6,735 nucleotides of DNA from Phycisphaerae bacterium (GCA_030432455.1 JAUIHC010000166.1:1-6735), one strand, 5' to 3'. Numbered from the stretch's first letter, positions 1 to 5,299 are shown. The notes: generated by a model from the letters alone, not told the origin. A program made the numbers and translations.

Positions 1-137
1 TCGATCCGAGTCGGGGACGGCACGACATCCGGCACCGAGGTCGCGCCGGCCAGCCGCGCCGCACCCGTGGTCACGGCGATCCCGACCACCGCAGTGGCGA
101 GTGACGACAGCGTCACGATGGTCCCCGGTCTGCTCAT
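1..137 (-). CDS. N-terminal fragment of an exported or membrane-anchored protein, family unknown
   Basis: Reading leftward from an ATG at 137-135, 45 codons stay open to the window edge, so the gene is cut off. The peptide begins MSRPGTIVTLSSLATAVVGI and stays hydrophobic and Ala/Val/Thr-rich to about residue 30. It then becomes Pro/Val-rich (VPDVVPSPTRI). One Arg at position 3 followed by roughly 20 uncharged residues fits a signal peptide or a single N-terminal membrane anchor. There is no lipobox Cys in the visible part. Codons are mostly G/C-ending, as in the other genes. A GGAG lies 10 nt before the ATG, which is a weak but usable ribosome site. The gene diverges from the permease at 351. 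Too little is visible to name a family; the export signal is the only functional inference. Confidence 0.55.
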   Translation of the reverse strand, partial: MSRPGTIVTLSSLATAVVGIAVTTGAARLAGATSVPDVVPSPTRI

Positions 138-184
138 GGCGGGCTGGCTCCGAGGCCGACCGCGGACCGGTCGACCTGGACGAC

Positions 185-214
185 GCGAACGGACGCTCGT
201 GCGTCCCGGTTCGC
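185..214. repeat. Inverted repeat / hairpin in the divergent intergenic region
   Basis: GCGAAC-GGACGC (185-196) and GCGTCC-cg-GTTCGC (201-214) form a 12-bp stem interrupted only by a 2-nt bulge, around the loop TCGT. It lies 48 bp upstream of the leftward gene at 137 and 137 bp upstream of the permease. Neither strand has a T-run after it, so it is not an intrinsic terminator. It could be an operator dyad or a 5'-leader structure of the leftward mRNA. The rest of the 138-350 gap contains a short palindrome (GACCGGTC, 165-172) and a leftward TTGACG (296-291) without a convincing -10 partner. Confidence 0.45.
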
Positions 215-337
215 ACGGCCACCATGCAGGACGCCCGGGCATCGACCACCCGGAGACCGCATCAACGCGTCGCTTTGCGGGTTCGCGGACCGTCAAGGAC
301 CGACTGACTCGCTCATCTTGCCCGATCTGCCACCTCG

Positions 338-343
338 TACACT
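338..343 (+). promoter_or_regulatory. Candidate -10 element of a leaderless permease transcript
   Basis: TACACT matches the -10 consensus TATAAT at four of six positions and ends 7 nt before the ATG at 351. Transcription would therefore start at or next to the start codon. There is no Shine-Dalgarno-like purine run upstream of this ATG, which fits a leaderless mRNA. No good -35 sits at standard spacing; the nearest is TTGCCC at 318-323 with a 14-bp gap. This call rests on position and a short match only. Confidence 0.3.
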
Positions 344-350
344 GGCGACC

Positions 351-1355
351 ATGACGGCCGTCGAGCTCCTCTCCTTCGCGGCGATCGGACTGCTGGCGGG
401 CGGCGTGGGGGGCCTTCTCGGAATCGGCGGCTCGACCGTGTTCATTCCGATCGCCACCCTGCTGCTCGGCCCGGACCAGCAGGTCTATCAGGCGGCGGCC
501 ATGATCCTCAACGCGGCCGTGGCGGCGAGCGCCACCCTGCGGCACTGGCGGGCCGGCGCCCTGACCGCTCGACGCGTGGTTCCCACCGCGATCACCGCGG
601 TGGTGGCGGTGCTCTTCGGCGTGGCCGCCGGCAACGCCCTCGGCGGGGCGATGCTGGCAAGACTCTTCGGCGTGCTCCTTCTGGTGCTCGCGGCATCGGA
701 GATCCGCGGTCTGCTCGGACGGCGAGCGGCCACCTCCGCAACGGGGCACGACGAGGAGCCCGACGGCCGGGAGCATCCGATCGTGCTTGGCATGATCGGT
801 GCGGCGATGGGCCTGCTCGGTGGCCTGCTGGGAATCGGCGGCGGCACCGTCGGCGTTCCGCTGCTGCGATACGCGGGCCGATTCCCGCTCCGATCCTGCA
901 TCTCCACGGCCGCCGCGGTCACCCTGCCGCTGGCGATCGTCGGGGCGATCTACAAGAACCTGTCGCTCTCCCACCTCCCCGGCGAGTCCTCGGAAGCCGA
1001 GCGACTGGCCCTGCTCATCGCGGCGGCGGTCGTCCCCACCGCGATCGCCGGGGCGTTCCTCGGGGCGACGCTCGTGCATCGGCTTCCGCTTCGCGCGATC
1101 CGGGTCGCCTTCGTGGTGCTGCTCGTGTCCGCCGGGGCACGCATGACCCTGACCCCGATCCGATCGGAAGCCACTCCTTCGCCCGCAGGCTCGGCCGTGT
1201 CTGAACACCTCGAATCACCGATCGGCGCCGATCAGCCGCCGACCGGCACCTCCACCGGGTCCGAACCCGCCGACGACGGCCCCTCGACGATCGGCCCTGC
1301 ACACGACTCGCCCTCGGGCACCACGACGCCGAACACGTCGAACGGCGCGGTCTGA
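351..1355 (+). CDS. TauE/SafE family sulfite/anion permease with a C-terminal extension
   Basis: A 334-residue integral membrane protein of the TauE/SafE (former DUF81) family. Members export or import small anions such as sulfite, sulfoacetate or thiosulfate; the substrate here cannot be told. The family's two pseudo-repeats are clear. GGVGGLLGIGGSTVFIP lies at about residues 17-33 and GGLLGIGGGTVGVP at about 157-170, each followed by hydrophobic helices. A charged loop (about 121-142, HDEEPDGREH) separates the halves. The ATG at 351 places the first helix right after four residues; an in-frame TTG at 318 would add 11 residues with no benefit. The last helix ends near residue 262. About 64 hydrophilic Pro/Ser/Thr/Gly residues follow, which is unusual for a family normally near 250-270 residues. 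The last 41 codons overlap the opposite-strand gene ending at 1232. The tail is probably recent read-through sequence. Confidence 0.88.
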   Translation: MTAVELLSFAAIGLLAGGVGGLLGIGGSTVFIPIATLLLGPDQQVYQAAAMILNAAVAASATLRHWRAGALTARRVVPTAITAVVAVLFGVAAGNALGGAMLARLFGVLLLVLAASEIRGLLGRRAATSATGHDEEPDGREHPIVLGMIGAAMGLLGGLLGIGGGTVGVPLLRYAGRFPLRSCISTAAAVTLPLAIVGAIYKNLSLSHLPGESSEAERLALLIAAAVVPTAIAGAFLGATLVHRLPLRAIRVAFVVLLVSAGARMTLTPIRSEATPSPAGSAVSEHLESPIGADQPPTGTSTGSEPADDGPSTIGPAHDSPSGTTTPNTSNGAV

Positions 1356-2443
1356 CCCGCGTCCGTCATCGCCTCCAGGGGCAGATACAGAAGCCCGCGG
1401 TGCGATGCGGTCGGCGTGATCTCGACGAGCGCGTAGGTGAGGATCCCCTCCTCGGCGTCCTCGGTGCGGGTGGAGAGCATGCGAGCCTGGGCGTCCGGCG
1501 ACGTGGAGATGATCGCCGCGAGCGGGCGGACCAGCGACTCGAACGGGATCTCGATGGTGGTCGAACCACCCTGCGGGATCCGACCCAGCGGGAAGCGGTA
1601 GCCGCCCTTCATCCGGAGGTTCTGATTGATCCGGGGAAGCGTGGTCTCATGCCGAAGGTAGACGTCCACCACCGGAACGTCCTCCTGGTCGGTCTCGATG
1701 ACGAGGTATCGCGGATACGGTTCGGCGATCCCGTCGAGGTCGTAGAGCAGCACATACTGGGAGGCGGGCTCGTCCGCCTCGGGGTCGAATCCGAGGTATC
1801 GCGGAGGCTGTCCGTGCACGGCGCAGACCGAGAACGGGCGACCGTCGTTGGACTGGACCACGATCCGCCCCTGCCGGTTCTGGCCCCGGACGGCGTTGAT
1901 GTGCGGAGGAACGGCACGGATCGGGAGCGCGATCTCGGCCTTGAGGTCGATGGTCTTCACCACCGCATAGCCGTCCACCAGCACCTTGATCGACGCGGTC
2001 TTGGGACCGTTGTTGGGCGCGCCCTCGAGCACCGCCTCCATCTCGACCATCCCCCCGGGCTCGATGATCGTGCCGCCGAGGTCGCTCAGGGTCGTGCACT
2101 TGCAGGACGGCTCGGCCGCGAGGATCAGCAGCGGCTCGGTGCCGCGGTTGTGAAGCTGGACCGATCCTTTGGCGTCCTCGTTGGGGGCGATGAAGCCGAA
2201 GTCGAGGACCGGGGGCACCACCTCCAGAGGCGGCGCCTCCATGTTGGCGGCGGCGACCGTCGGCATGTCGTCCGCGGTCATCACGGTCCGCATCGCCGTC
2301 TCGTCGCCACCCTTGCCGGCGGGCTTCTCCACGGGTGAGGCGTCGCTCGGTTCACTACCGCCTCCACCGCACCCCGGAAGGAACGACAACGCGGTCGCAA
2401 CCGCGATGGCGATGGGAACGAGACGAGTACGATCGGTGCTCAT
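1232..2443 (-). CDS. DUF1573-containing lipoprotein
   Basis: A 403-residue predicted lipoprotein. Residues 1-25 are a lipoprotein signal (basic start, hydrophobic VPIAIAVATALSFL, lipobox LPGC with Cys25), followed by a Gly/Ser/Pro-rich linker to about 70. Residues 73-175 match DUF1573, an Ig-like beta-sandwich: PPVLDFGFIAPNEDAKGSV, then HNRGTEPLLI, then the Cys motif SCKCT at 113-117, where SCGCT is common. Residues 176-375 look beta-rich. A stretch at 278-315 (GGYRFPLGRIPQGGSTTIEI) resembles the opening of a second such domain. The function of DUF1573 proteins is not established; an envelope location is inferred. The start at 2443 is chosen because the lipoprotein signal follows directly and AGGAG (2457-2453) sits 9 nt upstream. 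The frame stays open to 2683, but that extension has no signal or coding character. The 3' end overlaps the permease gene by 124 bp. Confidence 0.85.
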   Translation of the reverse strand: MSTDRTRLVPIAIAVATALSFLPGCGGGGSEPSDASPVEKPAGKGGDETAMRTVMTADDMPTVAAANMEAPPLEVVPPVLDFGFIAPNEDAKGSVQLHNRGTEPLLILAAEPSCKCTTLSDLGGTIIEPGGMVEMEAVLEGAPNNGPKTASIKVLVDGYAVVKTIDLKAEIALPIRAVPPHINAVRGQNRQGRIVVQSNDGRPFSVCAVHGQPPRYLGFDPEADEPASQYVLLYDLDGIAEPYPRYLVIETDQEDVPVVDVYLRHETTLPRINQNLRMKGGYRFPLGRIPQGGSTTIEIPFESLVRPLAAIISTSPDAQARMLSTRTEDAEEGILTYALVEITPTASHRGLLYLPLEAMTDAGQTAPFDVFGVVVPEGESCAGPIVEGPSSAGSDPVEVPVGG

Positions 2444-2652
2444 GGGGAGGGTCTCCTGAACCGGGCCGAAGGCGAGGGGCAAGGCGAGCGCCAGGCGAGA
2501 GCACGGTGCCGCACATCGGTCCGAATCCCCCAGTCTATCAGCCGCCTCCTCCAGATCCGAGAAATCGGAGATCCACCTCCGGCACCACTGGTTCGGTTGA
2601 ACGGACCTGTTCCGGCAGGACCGAAAAAGTCGATCTTTCGGGTCGAGTTCGC

Positions 2653-2680
2653 TTGCCTCGGTTCCGAACCGTGACATCAT
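2653..2680 (+). promoter_or_regulatory. Candidate + strand promoter upstream of the putative small RNA
   Basis: TTGCCT (2653-2658) and CATCAT (2675-2680) are 16 bp apart. They match the -35 and -10 consensus at four of six bases each and would start a transcript near 2687. The match is weak and would be unremarkable alone. It is noted because a + strand terminator downstream at 2826 needs a + strand promoter somewhere before it, and because the spacer contains a perfect palindrome. Confidence 0.22.
2659..2671. repeat. Perfect palindrome CGGTTC-C-GAACCG, possible operator
   Basis: Two 6-bp arms around a single central C. It lies between the candidate -35 and -10 boxes of the putative small RNA, about 220 bp upstream of the DUF1573 start. 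A looser version, GTTC-GGTT-GAAC, occurs at 2591-2602. Such a dyad is typical of a dimeric regulator site, but no regulator gene is in the window and it may be fortuitous in GC-rich sequence. Confidence 0.3.
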
Positions 2681-2688
2681 CAACGCAT

Positions 2689-2711
2689 CGAGGCACGCCT
2701 GCGAGGCACGC
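2689..2711. repeat. Direct repeat CGAGGCACGC, two copies 13 bp apart
   Basis: The 10-mer occurs at 2689-2698 and again at 2702-2711, separated by CTG. It sits just after the candidate transcription start of the putative small RNA. Its role is unknown. Two copies only, so it is not an iteron array or a CRISPR. Confidence 0.6.
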
Positions 2712-2825
2712 GTCGAAGTGGGTCCGGCCGCATGCCGAATCGCCAGTCGTGCTCTGGCCGCCCACCGATTCGATCCCGGAGTCCTCCGAGTCGAATCGCC
2801 TCCTCAGCCCTTTTCCCTCCCTCCG

Positions 2826-2854
2826 CCCCCGGCTCCGGCCGGGGGTCTTTTCTT
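2826..2854 (+). terminator. Rho-independent terminator, + strand
   Basis: CCCCCGGC (2826-2833) and GCCGGGGG (2838-2845) form a perfect 8-bp GC stem around the tetraloop TCCG, followed at once by TCTTTTCTT (2846-2854). The T-run lies only on the + strand side; on the opposite strand the hairpin is followed by GGAGGGAGGG, so it is not the terminator of the leftward VTT gene. It points toward the 3' end of that gene, 102 bp away, and would stop rightward transcripts from running antisense into it. Confidence 0.8.
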
Positions 2855-2956
2855 GGTACCACACCCGCGACTCGGGGCCCCGGCGACGACGATCATCGAT
2901 CCGAGAGACATGGACGCAGGTTCTGGACGACGGATCTGGCCCCTCGAGAAGACTCG

Positions 2957-3763
2957 TCAGGTCGATGCGGACGGCACCACCCGTTGAAGCGCCATCCGTC
3001 CGACGCGGGCGATGACGACGACGGCGACGATCATCACGGCCAGGCCCGCGATCGTCACCAGCGGCCCGCGTTCACGCACCACGTCGCCAAGCCCTCGGGT
3101 GCCCTCGGTGTTCGCCGCGGCCGCCAGCATCACGGCCAGCCCCGTCCGGGGGAGCATCCCCACGAGCGTCCCGGTGAACATCGCGACCACGCCCGCCCGA
3201 CTTCCCCCGAGCACGAGGTTCGACAGGGCGAACGGACTGTTCGGACTCAGGCGAAGCAGCGCGATGATCCCGGCACTGCGGAGAACGCCCGCGTGGACGA
3301 GGGCATCGCGAACCGCGAGCACCACGGGACGCCGCTCGATGATCGACTCGACCCGTCGTCCCGACACCAACCGCGAGACGAGGTATCCGAGACCGGCTCC
3401 GAGCAGGATGCCCCCCATCGCCCCGATCGTGCCGGCCACGCTTCCGAAGATCCAACCGCCGAGGAAGGCCTGGGCGTAGGTCGGAAGCAGACCGAGCCCG
3501 GCGGTGACCCCGAAGATCACGGCGTAGAGCGCGACCGCGGCCACGAGTCCGTGGAGTTCTCGGATCGATTCATAGCGATCGGAGACCCAGCCGATCTCGG
3601 CGAGCAGCCAGAAGCCGAACAACGCCGGCAGGAGCGCCCAGCACCCGGCCAGCACCCCGAGGCCGAGCAGATTCCGACGCTCGGTCGACGACAGCGGTGC
3701 AATGTCGCGACCATCCGCGTCACGATCGGGCGCGGGACGGTCCGCATCGGGTTGGTCGGACAT
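2957..3763 (-). CDS. VTT-domain (TVP38/TMEM64, DedA-like) membrane protein
   Basis: A 268-residue multi-pass inner-membrane protein. After a charged cytoplasmic N-terminus (1-30) come hydrophobic segments at about 33-58 and 72-92. The Gly-rich stretch at about 97-130 (LGGWIFGSVAGTIGAMGGIL) is typical of the VTT domain, as is LLRLSPNSPFALSNLVLGGS at 169-188, the family's Arg-x-Ser-Pro segment and re-entrant loop. Helices follow at about 190-215 and 234-256. Relatives include DedA proteins and eukaryotic TMEM41B/VMP1. In those the fold is linked to lipid scrambling or carrier-lipid transport, but bacterial TVP38 members are mostly uncharacterised. The start at 3763 has GGAGG (3774-3770) 6 nt upstream. 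The lipoprotein gene ends 32 bp upstream on the same strand, so the two are probably co-transcribed. It is 513 bp upstream of the DUF1573 gene. Confidence 0.85.
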   Translation of the reverse strand: MSDQPDADRPAPDRDADGRDIAPLSSTERRNLLGLGVLAGCWALLPALFGFWLLAEIGWVSDRYESIRELHGLVAAVALYAVIFGVTAGLGLLPTYAQAFLGGWIFGSVAGTIGAMGGILLGAGLGYLVSRLVSGRRVESIIERRPVVLAVRDALVHAGVLRSAGIIALLRLSPNSPFALSNLVLGGSRAGVVAMFTGTLVGMLPRTGLAVMLAAAANTEGTRGLGDVVRERGPLVTIAGLAVMIVAVVVIARVGRMALQRVVPSAST

Positions 3764-3795
3764 GCCACTCCTCCGTCGTCGTCGCGGCCCCGGGC

Positions 3796-4293
3796 TCAGG
3801 GACGGTTGGCGTCCATGAGATTCTCGAAGGTCGCGTTGGCGTCGGCGTTCGGCTCGACGACCTCGACGGTCTCCACCGAGGGATCGCCACCCTTGAGCAG
3901 CGTCCGCATGTCGTAGAAGTACCGCGCCGCCTCACGCCAGACATGGGCGGGCACCGCAGCCTGTCGAGCCGTGAACTCGACGGTGGGCGGATCGCTCTGG
4001 GTGGCGTGGACCACGAACCGCCAGTCCTCCTCCTGCCGCTGCGGTGGCGAGCCGGGGCGGACGAGATCGCGTCGAAGGATCCGGTAGATTTCGATGCGGG
4101 CGTTGTCGCGATCGACCATGACCTGATTGTCGAAGACGAACCAGTCGGTGTAGACCGGGTTCTCGGCAGCGGTCACCATCGCCTGCCAGACCTCGGGGTC
4201 GGCGTGCCCGGGGAACGTCGCGGTCCGACTGGAGCAGCCACCGAGGGCGAGCAGAGCGACGACGAATGGCAGCATCAGGCGAATGGGAGACAT
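3796..4293 (-). CDS. Small lipoprotein of unknown function
   Basis: A 165-residue predicted lipoprotein. MSPIRLMLPFVVALLALGGC is a compact signal with Arg5, a hydrophobic core and lipobox LGGC (Cys20). The mature part is mixed polar and hydrophobic with several aromatic residues (VYTDWFVFDNQVMV at about 47-60, RYFYDMRTLL at about 124-133). It ends in an acidic, Asn-rich tail. I do not recognise a family. The frame is open to an ATG at 4332, giving 13 more residues (with Glu and Asp in the n-region). The start at 4293 is preferred because it gives a canonical lipoprotein signal. Both starts have only weak GAGG sequences 10-11 nt upstream. The VTT gene follows after 32 bp, so an envelope partnership between the two is a reasonable inference. 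Confidence 0.72.
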   Translation of the reverse strand: MSPIRLMLPFVVALLALGGCSSRTATFPGHADPEVWQAMVTAAENPVYTDWFVFDNQVMVDRDNARIEIYRILRRDLVRPGSPPQRQEEDWRFVVHATQSDPPTVEFTARQAAVPAHVWREAARYFYDMRTLLKGGDPSVETVEVVEPNADANATFENLMDANRP

Positions 4294-4396
4294 GACCAGA
4301 GCATCCTCGAACGGCGGGCGGACCGGACGCATCGACGACCGACCTCACCCGGCAGGCGCGGCTTCCGGGAGACATCGGCCCGCCCGCGACCGGAAC

Positions 4397-4424
4397 TTGA
4401 CGGGATGCCCGGATCCCACGTCAA
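4397..4424. repeat. Imperfect palindrome upstream of the lipoprotein-VTT operon
   Basis: TTGACGGGAT (4397-4406) pairs with ATCC-ca-CGTCAA (4413-4424, written as ATCCC-A-CGTCAA on the + strand) across the 6-nt centre GCCCGG: ten pairs with a 2-nt bulge. It lies 104 bp upstream of the lipoprotein ATG. Each arm contains TTGACG or its near copy, which resembles a -35 box. On the leftward strand TTGACG (4424-4419) lacks a convincing -10 at normal spacing. It may be an operator or part of the operon's control region. There is no T-run on either side, so it is not a standard terminator for yebC. Confidence 0.4.
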
Positions 4425-4451
4425 CCGCCCGACTCCGCCCAGGGTGGTCCA

Positions 4452-4515
4452 CTCCCCCTTGTCCATTCTCCCCTCGTCTCTTCTCCTCTCGTCCTCTTGC
4501 CCTCTCTCCTCTTCC
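4452..4515. repeat. Polypyrimidine/polypurine tract downstream of yebC
   Basis: On the + strand 59 of 64 bases are C or T; the five exceptions are G4461, A4465, G4476, G4491 and G4499. It starts 7 bp beyond the yebC stop codon, so the leftward transcript would carry a GA-rich segment with repeated GAGG/GGAG sequences. No other stretch of this length and purity is in the window. It is not a perfect simple repeat. Confidence 0.75.
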
Positions 4516-4522
4516 ATCCGCC

Positions 4523-5260
4523 CTACTCGTACGCCTCCGGCGGGATCTCGGCGTTGTGGTAGACCTTCTGGACGTCGTCCTGATCCTCGATGGCGTCGAT
4601 GAGCCGCAGGATCCTGCGGGCCGCATCCAGATCGAGGGAGACCGTGGTGGACGGCGTGAAGGTCAGCTCGGCCGACTCCGGGGTGAAGCCGGCGGCCTCG
4701 AGCGCGTCCTTCACCTCGTGGAAGTCCGTGGGCTCGGTGGTGACCTGCACGAACTCCTCATCGCCCGCGACATCCTTCGCCCCCGCCTCCAGCGCCACCT
4801 CGAGCACCGCATCCTCGGCGGCGGCGGACGCATCGAGCAGGATCACGCCCTCGTGGGTGAAACCGAACGCCACCGAGTTGGGCGTGCCGAGATTCCCGCC
4901 GCCCTTGTCGAAGATCGATCGGATCTCGGGAGCCGTCTTGTTGGCGTTGGACTGCAGACAGTCGACGATGATCGCCACGCCGCCGGGTCCGTACCCCTCG
5001 TAGCGGGCGTGTTCGTACTGCTCGCCGTCGAGGTCGCCGCTGCCCTTCTTGATCGCCTTCTCGATCGTGTCCTTGGGCATGTTGGCGACCTTCGCGTCGT
5101 CGATCGCGTAGCGAAGGGTGGTGTTGAACTTCGGGTCGCCGCCGCCGTTGCGGGCCGCGACGATGATGGCGCGGCTGCAGTTGCTCCACAACTTGCTTCG
5201 CTTGGCGTCCTGGCGTCCCTTGCGGTGCCTGATGTTCGCCCACTTGCTGTGACCGGCCAT
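4523..5260 (-). CDS. yebC: YebC/PmpR/TACO1-family regulatory protein
   Basis: A 245-residue protein of full family length. The start MAGHSKWANIRHRKGRQDAK is the near-invariant YebC N-terminus. It is followed by AARNGGGDPKFN (35-46), LRYAIDDAKVANMPKDTIEKAIKKG at 49-73, the domain-linking YEGYGPGGVAIIVDCL (87-102), and NKTAPEIRSIFDKGGGNLG at 107-125. A C-terminal ferredoxin-like region follows. YebC proteins have been described as DNA-binding transcriptional regulators (PmpR). The mitochondrial homologue TACO1 and some bacterial members act in translation, so the molecular role here is open. The product is cytoplasmic. The start is fixed by the conserved N-terminus; a GAGG lies 10 nt upstream. 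In many bacteria yebC neighbours ruvC; here it follows a TPR gene by 126 bp and precedes a GA-rich untranslated segment. It ends in TAG, while the other stops seen are TGA. Confidence 0.96.
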   Translation of the reverse strand: MAGHSKWANIRHRKGRQDAKRSKLWSNCSRAIIVAARNGGGDPKFNTTLRYAIDDAKVANMPKDTIEKAIKKGSGDLDGEQYEHARYEGYGPGGVAIIVDCLQSNANKTAPEIRSIFDKGGGNLGTPNSVAFGFTHEGVILLDASAAAEDAVLEVALEAGAKDVAGDEEFVQVTTEPTDFHEVKDALEAAGFTPESAELTFTPSTTVSLDLDAARRILRLIDAIEDQDDVQKVYHNAEIPPEAYE

Positions 5261-5299
5261 CTCGTTGAATCCTCGCTTGGGTCTGGGGGAAAGTCGCCC

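Larger units (their letters stand above)
2687..2854 (+). ncRNA. Putative structured small RNA ending at an intrinsic terminator
   Basis: No + strand gene ends near the terminator at 2826-2854, so something non-coding may be transcribed into it. The upstream sequence pairs well by eye. GTGGG-tc-CGGCC (2718-2729) pairs with GGCCG-CCCAC (2756-2765). Immediately adjacent, CGATTCGA (2766-2773) pairs with TCGAATCG (2791-2798), with an inner CGGA/TCCG stem around GTCC. CTG-c-GAGG (2699-2706) could close both hairpins with CCTC-ct-CAG (2799-2807). A C/U-rich single strand (TTTTCCCTCCCTCC, 2811-2824) follows and then the terminator. The C/U stretch is complementary to Shine-Dalgarno sequences, as in C-rich seed regions of known regulatory RNAs. 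The 5' end is a guess from a weak promoter. No known RNA family is recognised, and the direct repeat at 2689-2711 lies at its start. Confidence 0.33.
2444..2956. other. 513-bp intergenic region without a convincing protein gene
   Basis: It separates two leftward genes: the DUF1573 gene (start 2443) and the VTT gene (stop 2957). Open frames cross it on both strands, but they have many A/T-ending codons and no recognisable protein. Near the DUF1573 gene, a leftward TAGACT (2537-2532) could be its -10 box, without a good -35. TCCGA-GAAA-TCGGA (2556-2569) is a small dyad with a GNRA loop, and CCGAAA/TTTCGG (2621-2641) is another. The middle, about 2653-2854, holds the candidate small-RNA unit described separately. 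Downstream of the VTT stop (2956-2860) I see no T-run terminator for that leftward gene. Confidence 0.6.

Noticed and set aside
1400..2338. A 312-codon + strand frame inside the DUF1573 gene
   Set aside because: Its opposite strand has a signal peptide, lipobox and DUF1573 motif, while this frame is Arg/Asp/His-rich with no family likeness.
2444..2683. An N-terminal extension of the DUF1573 protein, starting at 2683
   Set aside because: The lipoprotein signal starting at 2443 would be buried 80 residues inside, and the good ribosome site is at 2457-2453.
2718..2800. Possible tRNA, suggested by TTCGATC and GTCGAATC resembling T-loops
   Set aside because: No acceptor stem, D-arm or proper 5-bp T-stem can be drawn around either loop. 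The paired segments form two simple hairpins instead.
2538..2864. A 108-codon leftward frame starting GTG in the intergenic region
   Set aside because: Many codons end in A or T, no Shine-Dalgarno precedes the GTG, and it reads through the terminator hairpin and other stems. I regard it as non-coding.
2732..3916. A 394-codon + strand frame across the VTT gene
   Set aside because: It passes straight through the intrinsic terminator and is antisense to a clear membrane protein; composition is Pro/Arg/His-rich shadow sequence.
4294..4332. Earlier ATG at 4332 for the small lipoprotein
   Set aside because: It would put acidic residues in the signal n-region; the ATG at 4293 gives a normal 20-residue signal. 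Without a clear ribosome site for either, some doubt remains.
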